A stretch of 64,000 nt of DNA from NCBI GenBank assembly GCA_035938175.1, contig DASZHD010000023.1, positions 19,144-83,143 of the forward strand, given 5' to 3'. The notes beneath the pieces were generated by a model. It did no database searches. It worked only from the letters and a program-made list of their open reading frames with translations, and was not told the DNA's origin. This DNA is from DASRDE01 sp035938175. Its GTDB lineage: Bacteria; Vulcanimicrobiota; Vulcanimicrobiia; Vulcanimicrobiales; Vulcanimicrobiaceae. Both the position numbers and the translations under genes were made by a program. Below are positions 26,374-35,118 of the stretch, piece after piece. Every line of letters begins with the position of its first letter. Positions within the stretch are counted from its first letter, which is position 1.

Positions 26374-27171
26374 TCATGACATTTGCTCTGCTATTTGTGC
26401 GCGCTCACCGATCCGCACGGCATACAGGATCGACGCGAAGACTGCGAGGAGCGTTCCGACGAGTAACCCACTTACGGACAAATCCGAAATGGGGGATTTC
26501 CAGCCGGCGAGTTGAGCGAGCTCGTAGGCGGCGACGGCTAACGCGAAGAGCGTGACCGACCAAATCCACACGCGCATCACCTGCGGCATGCGGCCGTTCC
26601 GGTACGTGACAAGACGATGGATGAAGAGTGAATCCAGCGTATCGGTGCAGATCATGCCGCCGCAAAACATCGATCCGACGATGAGCGATCCGGCGACTCC
26701 GGCATCGGCACCGAATGCGACGGCATAGGCCGCGATTTGGCTCGACGTTTCAAACCCGAATCCGAAGAGTAGCCCCACCGGAATCGCGACCCATGGCGTC
26801 GTGGCTTCGCGCAGCATCTTCGGCAATAGCCGCGCTTTGGCGCCCGCGACGCGATCGCTTTGGCCCGAAGCGAGTTGCCGCAAGTTGAGCATTGCGATAA
26901 ACACGAGCACGACGATGCTGATAATCGTTCCGGTGTTTTCTATCACGACGGCGTGGGCTGCAAAACGAGCGCCCAAATATCCCACCAGCATCGCTATCGC
27001 CAAGACCATGATCGTGTGTCCGCCGGCGAAGAGCGTACCGATGAAGCGGCTGAGCAGCGGTTGGCGCGCAACGGAGTTTCGCGTCATGTTGTCGATGGCG
27101 GCCAAATGGTCCGGATCCGCGCCATGCCGCAGACCGAGCGCAAATACGGTGTACGCACCCGTGGCAATCAT
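26374..27171 (-). CDS. NiCoT-family nickel/cobalt transporter
   Basis: A 265-residue integral membrane protein with about seven helices. The NiCoT signature is present near the N-terminus as LGLRHGADPDHLAAIDNMTR (usual form RHAxDADHI), and further conserved pieces LFAGGHTIMVLAIAM, GFGFETSSQIAAYA and GGMICTDTLDSLFI match the family. The ATG overlaps the stop codon of the upstream NicO gene (ATGA), so it is the last gene of the DUF4331-TPR-NicO operon. NiCoT proteins take up Ni2+ or Co2+; which one cannot be told. Confidence 0.9.
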   Translation of the reverse strand: MIATGAYTVFALGLRHGADPDHLAAIDNMTRNSVARQPLLSRFIGTLFAGGHTIMVLAIAMLVGYLGARFAAHAVVIENTGTIISIVVLVFIAMLNLRQLASGQSDRVAGAKARLLPKMLREATTPWVAIPVGLLFGFGFETSSQIAAYAVAFGADAGVAGSLIVGSMFCGGMICTDTLDSLFIHRLVTYRNGRMPQVMRVWIWSVTLFALAVAAYELAQLAGWKSPISDLSVSGLLVGTLLAVFASILYAVRIGERAQIAEQMS

Positions 27172-28679
27172 ATCGCGTTAGCCTCCGCAGCCGGGAGCGT
27201 ATGGTCATGATGCGTATGTCCGTGCTGTGCGAGCGCATAGCCCGCGATTGCGGCTAGCGTGATCGCGGCGAGCAGCGGAGCGGGCGCAGAAACGCCCTGC
27301 TGTACCAAGCCTGCACCCAGCGTCCACGCGCCAATCGCCGATATTACTACGGCGGTTATCAACGGTCCATACGGCGCAAAGCGCGCGTACGCCGAGCGGC
27401 GCGATAACCACGACGCGCCGTGAACCACGCCGATGCCGAGGCCGCTCAGTAGCGCCGCAAGGCCCATACTGAAAACGACGATTAAGAGCGTTCCGTATCC
27501 GACTTGATGCAGCCGCAGCGCCGCCAGCAGAACGACGATGGCCGCAGGACACGGTGCGATTCCGCCACTCATCGTCGCGAGAATCGCCGTGCGGAAATTG
27601 AGCGGCCGGCTTCCGGGAATCGCATGCGAATGCGCATGACCGTGCGGATGCGCATGATCGTGTTTGTGTGCGTGGCTTAACCCGCGCCGCATCTGCACGA
27701 ATCGCGCCAGCGAGCGCGCGCCGATGAACGCGATGACGATCCCCGAGATGAGTGTGATCCACGGATAGATCGATTCCGAAACGAAACCGGCTGCAAAAAA
27801 CAACACGAAGCCGAGCAGCAACACGCCCGCCGTGTGCGCGAACGTCAGCGAGGCCGCCAACACCAACGCCTGTTTTACGGTAGCGCGCGAACCAACCAGT
27901 GTAAACGCGAGCAGTGCCTTTCCGTGGCCCGGTTCGATTGCGTGCAGTGCTCCCAGCCCGAACGCCGCGAGGATCGTCAATACCACGAACAGCGGCGTTT
28001 GGTTCGGGCGAGCGAACATGTCGGAAAGCGAGGTGGGCGCGAACCACGAGGTGAGCGTTCCGGACATCGGCGTCGCGTCGGTTTGTTCCGAAAAGTTCAC
28101 AATTGCTCCATCCGACCTCAAGGTGAACGCCACGCCGTTGATGCGCCGCGGTGAGCCGATGAGGGCGCTCGGATAGTGCTGCAACTCGTCGGTCGGATCG
28201 ACCTGCGCGCCGGCGACGATGTCTTTCCAGCCGATGCGCCGATCGGCATAGACCCGATCGACGATCGCCACGCGATGGGTTGCGCCGCTTGAGACCGGAA
28301 TCACAAACGTACCGATCCACCGGATGATCGGCAGGCCGCCGGCGCCGGGACGCAATGTTGCGTGCGCTTGAAGCGGTAAGAGCTGAGCGGGTGTCCCGTC
28401 GATCGCGACGTGGAATCCGGCGGTGACGACGGAGCGCTCACGATCGGCCCATGCCTGCATGGTGCTCGCGTTCCAATCCGCGCTTCCCGGTGCGTGCATG
28501 ATCTGGAACGACGGGATCTCGGCGATATCGAGAATATACCGAACGCGCAACTGCCCCGGCGCCGATGCGACCTTGGCAAGGTGATTGATGGTGAAGTTGC
28601 CCAGCGGGTGGCATTGGGCGGGCCGTGCCGTTGCGGCGAACAACAGCGCCAAGGCGGCAACTACACGAAGGCTCTTCAT
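27168..28679 (-). CDS. NicO/RcnA-type metal transporter with extracytoplasmic N-domain
   Basis: A 503-residue protein starting MKSLRVVAAL with a signal peptide ending near ARPAQC. Residues 25-255 form an extracytoplasmic beta-rich domain (HPLGNFTINHLAKV, typical of the group). The membrane part from about 268 has LGALHAIEPGHGKALLAFTL (the NicO/RcnA His motif), FAHTAGVLLLGFVLFF, a cytoplasmic His-rich loop (HAHKHDHAHPHGHAHSHA) and GGIAPCPAAIVVLL. The long upstream frame to 29009 overlaps the TPR gene and is rejected. NicO proteins move Ni2+/Co2+; together with the NiCoT gene the operon suggests metal handling. Confidence 0.9.
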   Translation of the reverse strand: MKSLRVVAALALLFAATARPAQCHPLGNFTINHLAKVASAPGQLRVRYILDIAEIPSFQIMHAPGSADWNASTMQAWADRERSVVTAGFHVAIDGTPAQLLPLQAHATLRPGAGGLPIIRWIGTFVIPVSSGATHRVAIVDRVYADRRIGWKDIVAGAQVDPTDELQHYPSALIGSPRRINGVAFTLRSDGAIVNFSEQTDATPMSGTLTSWFAPTSLSDMFARPNQTPLFVVLTILAAFGLGALHAIEPGHGKALLAFTLVGSRATVKQALVLAASLTFAHTAGVLLLGFVLFFAAGFVSESIYPWITLISGIVIAFIGARSLARFVQMRRGLSHAHKHDHAHPHGHAHSHAIPGSRPLNFRTAILATMSGGIAPCPAAIVVLLAALRLHQVGYGTLLIVVFSMGLAALLSGLGIGVVHGASWLSRRSAYARFAPYGPLITAVVISAIGAWTLGAGLVQQGVSAPAPLLAAITLAAIAGYALAQHGHTHHDHTLPAAEANAI

Positions 28680-28708
28680 CCCAAACCTCGCAATGTCGAT
28701 GTGCTGTA

Positions 28709-30100
28709 TTACTTCTGACGGTGCGGATCGCACTTCGGATTGCATCCTTTCTCGCTCTTTTTCACGTTCTTGGCAGGGCTCGCATACTGCGCGAGCAATT
28801 TGCGGGCGACCGGCGCGTCGAACGGATCGAATTGCGCGTTTTCCCGAAGCGCCGCGTGCAGGCGAGCAAGCCCCTCCGCGAGGTGGCCGCTGTGGATAGC
28901 GATGACGCCGGCATGGAATTGAAGGGTCGGATCTTGCGTATGCAGACGCGTCGCTCTGAGCGAGTAGACCCGAGCTTCGGACCAGCGGTGCAGCGCTGCG
29001 AGCGCCCACGCCAGCGTGTCGTCCGCATAAATTTCGTCACCGCGACGGCGATAGTCGTCGCGTGCGGCCGCGAGCGCATCATCTAAGAACACGCCGCGCT
29101 GATCGCAGTACACCGCGAGCAGCCGATCGTTGATGCCTTGCACGTTGAAGAGCCGCTGTTCGGCGCGGATCAGTGCATCCGTCGATCGCGCGGCTTCGGG
29201 TTGCCCGAGCGCGCGCTGCGCATCTGCTTTGTAGCCGAGCGCCTGTGGAAGCGGGTAGATGTCTGCGCTTCTTGTGGCGGATTGCAGCGCCTGTTGCCAA
29301 TGGCGCTCGGCGCGATAGAGCCGCGCCTGCCACATCAGCGCCATGGAATTGTCCGGAAACAATGAAAGCGCCGCGCGGTATTCACGATCTGCGGCGCGCA
29401 TGCCTCCGGCCTGGAACGCCAGCTGCCCGGCGCGCATGTGGTACCACGATCGATCGTAGGCACTCAGATACGGTAAGCCGTCCGCGAAACGCGCCGCTCG
29501 CCGGATAAGTGCGCGCGCGCCGGCAAGCCGGCCGGCTTCTTCATCATAGCGCGCCGCGACCGAATCCCACGTAGGATTTTCATTCTGACTGCTGCGCAGT
29601 TCCAAAACGCGGTGCGCTTCCGCGTAGCGCCCTATCTCCATGAGAATCGACGCCTTTTGCGCGCGGGCAGAATCGTTGAACGGCTCACCCGCAATTGCGT
29701 CTTGCTCGTGCGCAAGCGCTGCGGGAAAGTCGTGGTAGCCGAGCAGCGCGGAGGCAAGAGCCATTTGCGCGGCGGTGTTTCCTTGCGGCTGCAGCCGGAT
29801 CGACTGCACGGCCATGTTTTGGGCCCGTGCAACGTCTCCGACATCACCCTGCTCGCGGAAACGCTGCAGGTACTGGGAGGCCAGCATCCGGCGCGTGATC
29901 TGATCGCCCGGGTTTCGGCGAACTTGCGTCTCTTCGAATGCAATGGTGAGATCGCGGTGCAGATAGTCGCGATTGACGGCCGCGGGCGCCACGAGAGACG
30001 CCGTCGCGCCGCCGGGATGCTGTAGGAAAGGCCACGCGGCAAGCGCTGCGAGGGCGCCTGCCGCAATGGCCACAACCGGCCGTAACGTCACGAACGGCAC
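28709..30100 (-). CDS. TPR-repeat protein, probably exported
   Basis: A 463-residue protein with an N-terminal membrane helix or signal peptide (residues 6-25) and a long alpha-alpha repeat region with TPR-like spacing (ALASALLGYHDFPAALAHEQ; YHMRAGQLAFQAGGMRAADR; ALMWQARLYRAERHWQQALQ; ALAALHRWSEARVYSLRA; FHAGVIAIHSGHLAEGLARL). It ends in a Lys/Cys-rich tail. It is the third gene of the operon, one base after the second DUF4331 gene and 29 bp before the NicO gene. A scaffold for the DUF4331 proteins is plausible but inferred. Confidence 0.85.
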   Translation of the reverse strand: MPFVTLRPVVAIAAGALAALAAWPFLQHPGGATASLVAPAAVNRDYLHRDLTIAFEETQVRRNPGDQITRRMLASQYLQRFREQGDVGDVARAQNMAVQSIRLQPQGNTAAQMALASALLGYHDFPAALAHEQDAIAGEPFNDSARAQKASILMEIGRYAEAHRVLELRSSQNENPTWDSVAARYDEEAGRLAGARALIRRAARFADGLPYLSAYDRSWYHMRAGQLAFQAGGMRAADREYRAALSLFPDNSMALMWQARLYRAERHWQQALQSATRSADIYPLPQALGYKADAQRALGQPEAARSTDALIRAEQRLFNVQGINDRLLAVYCDQRGVFLDDALAAARDDYRRRGDEIYADDTLAWALAALHRWSEARVYSLRATRLHTQDPTLQFHAGVIAIHSGHLAEGLARLHAALRENAQFDPFDAPVARKLLAQYASPAKNVKKSEKGCNPKCDPHRQK

Positions 30101-30101
30101 G

Positions 30102-30674
30102 CTACAGCGGCGCTTGAACGTACGGGAACGTGTTGGTATTCGATTTATCGTACGAGACGTTGTCGGTCATCAAACACGGCGACTCTTTCGTGTCGTCCGG
30201 CACGACGCCGAGCGCAGACAACGTGTTTCCGAAAATCGCCCCGAGCGAAATGCCGATGACGTCGTCGCTCAACGCTCTGCCGCCAAACTTGCTGCCCGTG
30301 GCTCCGCCCGTCTCGACACCGAGGTACGAGGCGGTCCCGCCGTTTACTTGCGAGGTATCGATCGTCATTTCGTTGGGATACAACACTGACTGCAGCGCCG
30401 AAGCAGTGGCCGCCGACCGTCCTGCCACGCTCGTCATAAAGTTCCCGATGGACATCTGCAGCGTGGGATCGTTGTACGGTTCGGTGCGGTTGGTGGTGTC
30501 GTGGTTTGCAAAGCTTTCGAAGGCTTCTTTCACCGCAGGACGCGCGAGCAGTTCGGTCTGCGTATACGTTTGCGCCGGCGGATTACTGGGGGTTGGGCCC
30601 GGTGCGACGGTGGAACCGTTGCAGCCGGTGAGAATCACGGCGCCCAGCGCCGCAATCGATAGAAGTTGTTTCAT
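30102..30674 (-). CDS. DUF4331-type lipoprotein (C-terminal-half homologue)
   Basis: A 190-residue lipoprotein (MKQLLSIAALGAVILTGCNG, lipobox LTGC near residue 18). The mature part contains LLARPAVKEAFESFANHDTT, LYPNEMTIDTSQVNG, ASYLGVETGG, and GGRALSDDVIGISLGAIFG, which are the landmarks of the C-terminal half of DUF4331 proteins. The N-terminal half is encoded by the preceding gene. Ten bases separate the two genes. Function of DUF4331 is not known. Confidence 0.85.
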   Translation of the reverse strand: MKQLLSIAALGAVILTGCNGSTVAPGPTPSNPPAQTYTQTELLARPAVKEAFESFANHDTTNRTEPYNDPTLQMSIGNFMTSVAGRSAATASALQSVLYPNEMTIDTSQVNGGTASYLGVETGGATGSKFGGRALSDDVIGISLGAIFGNTLSALGVVPDDTKESPCLMTDNVSYDKSNTNTFPYVQAPL

Positions 30675-30684
30675 GCTGCTACTC

Positions 30685-31482
30685 CTACCTTGCGCTCGGC
30701 GTTGATGACGTTGCCCAGACGCCCATCTTGCCCGCCGTTCCCAGCATTGAAGCGGGTACGGAAACGACGAACGATTCGACGTCGTAATTTGCTAGAAAGT
30801 CGCTCGGCGGTGCGATCGAGCACGAGTTCGACCCGGCAGTTCCGTAACTGACGCCGCCGAGTCCGGTAATGGGTTGGCTCGCCGACGCGAAGTTAAATGA
30901 AGAGGCCGACGGAGCCGGAGGGCTCGGCTGATTTTTGTAATTGCGATCCGGAACGATCTTAAAGAACTGCGCGAGATCGAAGAAGAACGGGTCTCTGCGC
31001 GGGCCGACGAACACATGCACGTTATTGGGCAGCGTGGTCGGCGAATTGAAGTTGAAGGTTTGGCCGCCGCTCAACAGCGTGTTCTTTGTGCCTTGTTCGT
31101 TCGGCGAAGCGGGACCGTACAGCGTGAACGACGGCGCAGATCCGGCCGCGTTGGCCTTCATCTGAAGAACCACGCGCTCGGACGGATCCGACGCTGCGTT
31201 GTTTGCGATCTTGACCTGATACAGGACGTTGGGATCGAAGGAAACGCTGCCGGATTGCCCCGCCGGGATCAACGGATAGAAATCCACCACAAAAACGACG
31301 TTTCCAGGCTGATCGGGTGCGGGGAACGTGAAGACATCGGTAATGTCTTCGGTGGGGTTTGACACGACGGTAGGTGAGTCTTGATGATCCGAACCGCGCG
31401 CGGTACGCGTTGCGTACAACGAAACGGCCGCAACCAGCAAAAGCACTGCCAACGCGCCGCTCAAATAGCGGACGAGTTTCAT
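30685..31482 (-). CDS. DUF4331-family secreted protein (N-terminal half)
   Basis: A 265-residue secreted protein: signal peptide or anchor (residues 5-27), then GSDHQDSPTVVSNPTEDITD, which is the conserved start of DUF4331 proteins (Ser-Asp-His near the processed N-terminus), VFVVDFYPLIPAG, VFVGPRRDPFFFDLAQFFKI, and VESFVVSVPASML. DUF4331 proteins are usually one chain of about 450 residues; here the family is split into this gene and the lipoprotein gene downstream. It is the first gene of a five-gene operon with TPR, NicO and NiCoT genes. Confidence 0.88.
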   Translation of the reverse strand: MKLVRYLSGALAVLLLVAAVSLYATRTARGSDHQDSPTVVSNPTEDITDVFTFPAPDQPGNVVFVVDFYPLIPAGQSGSVSFDPNVLYQVKIANNAASDPSERVVLQMKANAAGSAPSFTLYGPASPNEQGTKNTLLSGGQTFNFNSPTTLPNNVHVFVGPRRDPFFFDLAQFFKIVPDRNYKNQPSPPAPSASSFNFASASQPITGLGGVSYGTAGSNSCSIAPPSDFLANYDVESFVVSVPASMLGTAGKMGVWATSSTPSAR

Positions 31483-31621
31483 CGTTGTGCTCCATGCCTT
31501 GACGAAGAGTTTTTAACTCGGTATAGAGACCTAACGGTGGTGCGGCGCCCGCGGATTTCGGTTGCGTAAAAATTCGCCCTTGCTCGGAATTCGGGGCGCG
31601 GGCCTATAGCGTTTCCGGTAT

Positions 31622-32101
31622 TCAGCGCTCCATCAACGGCTTGTGGGGAACTGCAATATCAAAATGGAGTACTTCTTCGCGGGTGCCCATCTTTTGATAT
31701 AACGCAATTGCGGGATCGTCGCCGTAGTCGGCTTGAACGAAGATTACGTACGCGCCCATGTCGCTTGCTATATCCTGCAGCCGCCGAATAAGCGCCGTTG
31801 CGATTCCGGTCCGGCGATATTCCTCGGCGACGGCTAAGTCGTAGATGTAGATTTCGCGACGATCGCGTTCGAATTTGTGGAGCACGTAGGCGACGAGGCC
31901 ACCGACGACTTCACCGGCACGCAGCGCAACCAGCGCCAGGTGGTTCGGATCGGACAGCCACGAGTTTAGGTAATCGTCGCTCGGTCGTTTGCGCAGGTAC
32001 GACTCGGGGTCGGAAAAGGCTCGTGCAAAGACTGAATTCAGCTCACGCATTTGGGAGCTGTCGCCGGAACGGAGTAAGCGCAATTCACATTGTTCTTGCA
32101 A
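31622..32101 (-). CDS. AAC(3)-I-like aminoglycoside 3-N-acetyltransferase (GNAT)
   Basis: A 159-residue GNAT protein strongly resembling the AAC(3)-I (fortimicin/gentamicin) enzymes: NSVFARAFSDPESYLRKRPS, SWLSDPNHLALVALRAGEVV, GGLVAYVLHKFE, REIYIYDLAVAEEYRRTGIA (acetyl-CoA loop) and GAYVIFVQADYGDDPAIALY. The typical length and the YIYDLAV and QADYGDDPA phrases make this closer than generic GNAT. Whether it confers resistance in its host cannot be read from sequence; chromosomal homologues in uncultured taxa are common. It stands alone. Confidence 0.85.
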   Translation of the reverse strand: MQEQCELRLLRSGDSSQMRELNSVFARAFSDPESYLRKRPSDDYLNSWLSDPNHLALVALRAGEVVGGLVAYVLHKFERDRREIYIYDLAVAEEYRRTGIATALIRRLQDIASDMGAYVIFVQADYGDDPAIALYQKMGTREEVLHFDIAVPHKPLMER

Positions 32102-32150
32102 GCACGAGAACAGTGCTACGGCGAGGGAGGGATGCCCTTCGGGTTGCTAA

Positions 32151-32190
32151 CCCTTCGATTCCTCAGGGTGGTTCGATTCCTCACCATGAC
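32151..32190 (+). repeat. Intergenic hairpin-unit repeat, cluster E (single copy)
   Basis: CCCTTCGATTCCTCAGGG, then TGGTTCGATTCCTCACCA, then TGAC. The second unit has a TGGT/ACCA stem where most copies have TGCT/AGCA, a paired change. It lies between the AAC(3)-like gene and the S41 peptidase gene. Confidence 0.92.
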
Positions 32191-32201
32191 AACTGGACGA
32201 A

Positions 32202-33851
32202 CTATGCTTGGACGCCTAACCGGCGCAGCTCGTTAACGGCATCAACGTCGTACGGATCGTAGGCGAGCCAACGGCGGCACGCCGCAATCGTCTTTTCCCG
32301 CTCGTGCAACGCGTCGTAAGACTGCATAAGAACCCGATACGCGTTGTTACCAATAAACGTCACCTGAGGCGGATAGTCGCGCAGCGCGAGTTCCACGAGC
32401 CGCGCCGCATCCGCCGCACGCCCCGCCGCCAACAGCGACTGCGCAAAGCGAGTCGTCGTTCCGAGAAGGCTTACATAGGCATTTTGCGGATTCGCGCGAT
32501 ACACCGAGTACGCGTGTTGGAAGCCGGCAACATCCAATGCCGCTATGGAATCCTTTGCAAACGTCGCAAACGGTACGTAACTGTCGAGTGCGTTTAGCGC
32601 CGGATCGATTCCGCGACGCTCGTCATCGGACGATACGTCGACCGCAACTTGCGGCGGCGTAAACTGCCGATTGTCGAAAGCGCCGTTCTCTTGATGAAAA
32701 ACGGTCGAGACCGCGACCGGAACTCCGGAATTGGGAAGCGTTAAAAGATGCGCGTCGCCATAGTGATTGGGTCGTCCTCCGGTCGGTTCGCCGATGAACA
32801 GGGCGTTGGTGCGCAAATCGAAGTTGTCCGCGGCCATCTGCGCAGCTGAAAACGTTCGCGGGCCGACGAGGACGAAGAGCGTTTTCGGCGTGTCGAGTTG
32901 CGGGACGCGAGCGATCGTGTTGAGCAGATACAGATTCAGCTCGCCCGAACCGCCTCCGTTCCGACGCAGGTCGATGACAAGTCTTGCGGGATGCTCGTTC
33001 TCAATCGTACGTTGCAGGAGAGCGCAGAAGTCCTCGAAGCTTTGGTCGGGCATATTGCCGACGGTGTTGTAACCGACGTACAACGTTCCGTTCGTCACCG
33101 GAGCCATCCAGAAAAACTTGTCGGTGTTTTGCTCGCGGAACGGAACCGGCGCGTCGGGGCGGCGCATCAACACGTCGACGCGTTCGCCTTCGCGCGTTGG
33201 GCGCAACTGGGCGCTGCGCGTCGTTCCGTCGACGTCGACCGTAATGGTTGCTCTTGATGCATCGCGTACGATCGAGGCGCCCTCGAGCATTTCCGGCGAC
33301 TGCAGGAGGTACGGGAGTCTGCCGAACGCGGTGAAGTCGTTATCGCGCGAGGTATACGGCGTCGCTTTCTCGATGATTCTTTGCATCGGCACGCCGCCGA
33401 TTGAAACGACTTTGCCGCCCACGATCGGAGCAAAATCTTGCGAGGCTGCCGTGACGAACCAGCCGTCGCTCAAATGCTCGATGCTCAACGGGTATTGACG
33501 AAATCCGAGTCTCGCGCGAATCGGCCCCGCCTCGGGGTACTGCAGAGGGATGGTCGTGTGGCCATCCCACAACATCGCCAGAAGTTTTTGAAAGCCCATG
33601 ATGATGTGCGCATTGTCGAGCGTTGGAATAGCGGCGTCGAGCGCAACTGCCGCACGCTGGAATTCCGCTTTGCTCGTACGAAAGAACGGGTCGGGATGCC
33701 GGCCCTCGACGTACGCCTGAAGATAACGGAGGTCGGATCTCCATTGGGTGGGGGTGATGTGTTGATCGACGACGCTTTGCGCGGATGCAACTCGAGTCGC
33801 TGCGGCAATTAGGACAAGCGTAAACAGGCAGAGAGAAGCGAGTGTTCGCAA
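32202..33851 (-). CDS. S41-family peptidase-like secreted protein
   Basis: A 549-residue protein with a Sec signal peptide (cleavage near VASAQ, residue 24). An N-terminal helical domain with LRYLQAYVEGRHPDPFF, a possible PDZ-like segment (about 130-160, GGKVVSIGGVPMQRIIEKA) and a tail-specific-protease fold: RLVIDLRRNGGGSGELNLYL, LFVLVGPRTFSAAQMAADNF (nucleophile Ser region), GEPTGGRPNHYGD. The C-terminal 150 residues look TPR-like (YRANPQNAYVSLLGTTTRFA, RAADAARLVELALRDYP). The general-base Lys of S41 proteases is not obvious, so activity is uncertain. Confidence 0.82.
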   Translation of the reverse strand: MRTLASLCLFTLVLIAAATRVASAQSVVDQHITPTQWRSDLRYLQAYVEGRHPDPFFRTSKAEFQRAAVALDAAIPTLDNAHIIMGFQKLLAMLWDGHTTIPLQYPEAGPIRARLGFRQYPLSIEHLSDGWFVTAASQDFAPIVGGKVVSIGGVPMQRIIEKATPYTSRDNDFTAFGRLPYLLQSPEMLEGASIVRDASRATITVDVDGTTRSAQLRPTREGERVDVLMRRPDAPVPFREQNTDKFFWMAPVTNGTLYVGYNTVGNMPDQSFEDFCALLQRTIENEHPARLVIDLRRNGGGSGELNLYLLNTIARVPQLDTPKTLFVLVGPRTFSAAQMAADNFDLRTNALFIGEPTGGRPNHYGDAHLLTLPNSGVPVAVSTVFHQENGAFDNRQFTPPQVAVDVSSDDERRGIDPALNALDSYVPFATFAKDSIAALDVAGFQHAYSVYRANPQNAYVSLLGTTTRFAQSLLAAGRAADAARLVELALRDYPPQVTFIGNNAYRVLMQSYDALHEREKTIAACRRWLAYDPYDVDAVNELRRLGVQA

Positions 33852-34061
33852 CGGCGTCCTCCACTTTGGACTGCAACTAAGATCTTAGTAGCAAGCGTAG
33901 TGGCTCGTGCGCACAATGTCAAGTCTGCACGTGGCGCACGAGCTTTTTAGCGCTTTCGTCCGTGGCGATCAATGGCTCCGTCTTTTGATTATTTTTGATA
34001 CCGGAAGACGGCGCGCGATTGTGGGGAGGCCATGGAGCTTGCGCTTACGCTTGCGTGATGA

Positions 34062-34223
34062 CCCTTCGATTCCTCAGGGTGCTTGTCGGCTCCGCACCTC
34101 CATGGTTCCGCCGACACTCCGCGCATCCGTGCGCTACGCGATACCTCAGCATGACAATGCTAGCCCTTCGATTCCTCAGGGTGGTTCGATTCCTCACCAT
34201 GACGAGTGATACCTCAGCATGAC
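34062..34223 (+). repeat. Intergenic hairpin-unit repeat, cluster F
   Basis: Two copies: one at 34062 with an intact first unit but an altered second unit (tgcttgtcggctccgc...), followed by about 60 bp ending gcgatacctcagcatgac; and one from about 34162 with a CCCT/AGGG unit then a TGGT/ACCA unit. A final partial unit ends at 34223. The segment ccgtgcgctacgcgata is shared with cluster D. Confidence 0.88.
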
Positions 34224-34236
34224 AAAGTGATGACGA

Positions 34237-35067
34237 TTAGCGGTTGTAGTAATATTCCTGAGCGAAAAAATAGATGCCCGCGGCCGGCTGACAGTCGAAC
34301 AGTGCGGGAATGAATTTGCGTATTGCCCATTCTTCTTTCGCGGCGTTGTCGTACACTTGGCTTCCGCTTGATTTCAGCACAGCCGTGGCGATGACTCTAC
34401 CGCTGGGATCGACGGCAGCCGCTCCCTGGACGATGGGCTTACCGGAAATAGACGGATCGAAAAACTGCGTGTAGCGCGGTCCGTCTCCATCGGGCTTGGT
34501 TTCGCGGTACGGATCGCCGCACGTTGCGGAAGCGATCGGCGCTCCGGCGCGTGCTAAGCGATCGCGGTACATCACATGTACGCCTTTGGGCGGCGGCACT
34601 GAGGTCATTTGCGCGCGTTCGGCGGCGGTGAGGCTCTCGAGTTTGTACGGAAAGATTGGGCATTTCGATGTCTTGCCCGCGGAATCGGTGACGTCGCTCA
34701 CCCACGCATACCGTATCGGGGCCGGCGCGGGTAGAGACAGAAAGGCTCCCGGTGCTTCATACTCGTCGCCGATCGGGTCGGGATTGCTCGGCGGATTGTT
34801 TGAGTCGACGAATCGGACATCATCGAACGGTACGACGTACGTCTGCGTATCGGTTGCAACGACGATGTGTCCGCTCAGAACGTCATCACCGTCGTCCTTG
34901 AGCCGGTAGGCGTAGTGCGCGCTGGAATCTGACGGCGCAGGCGCGTCGACATCGAAATTCCACGGCGTCATGAATTCGACGTCGGCCGCACAAAACGGAG
35001 ACGCTTGCGCGCGCCCCGCACAGAACAATGCAATAAAAAATACGACTGCGTATACACCCAGTTTCAT
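34237..35067 (-). CDS. Secreted protein with TonB-C-like C-terminus
   Basis: A 276-residue secreted protein (signal peptide starting MKLGVYAVVFFIALFC, cleavage near AQAS). The central part is unassigned. Residues about 205-275 include GRVIATAVLKSSGSQVYDNA and ATRKFIPALFDC-like text (EEWAIRKFIPALFDCQPAAG), the arrangement of TonB C-terminal-like domains (variable 'G-V-v-ka-VlkSSG...ld-aAl-aar-w-f-Pa'). Four conserved-looking cysteines suggest disulfides. I start at the Met at 35067 since the longer frame puts basic residues before the signal. Confidence 0.75.
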   Translation of the reverse strand: MKLGVYAVVFFIALFCAGRAQASPFCAADVEFMTPWNFDVDAPAPSDSSAHYAYRLKDDGDDVLSGHIVVATDTQTYVVPFDDVRFVDSNNPPSNPDPIGDEYEAPGAFLSLPAPAPIRYAWVSDVTDSAGKTSKCPIFPYKLESLTAAERAQMTSVPPPKGVHVMYRDRLARAGAPIASATCGDPYRETKPDGDGPRYTQFFDPSISGKPIVQGAAAVDPSGRVIATAVLKSSGSQVYDNAAKEEWAIRKFIPALFDCQPAAGIYFFAQEYYYNR

Positions 35068-35118
35068 GTAGCGTAAAATTCGCGCGCGGGTGGCGCTTGC
35101 CTGCATGCGTGTCGGCTG

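Noticed and set aside
27205..28320. 371-residue antisense-phase reading frame in the NicO gene
   Set aside because: Arg/Ala-rich low-complexity shadow of the NicO frame with no recognisable domain.
31483..31621. Riboswitch (for example cobalamin or nickel-type) upstream of the DUF4331 operon
   Set aside because: Only a short GAGT/ACTC dyad is present; no conserved riboswitch core can be recognised.
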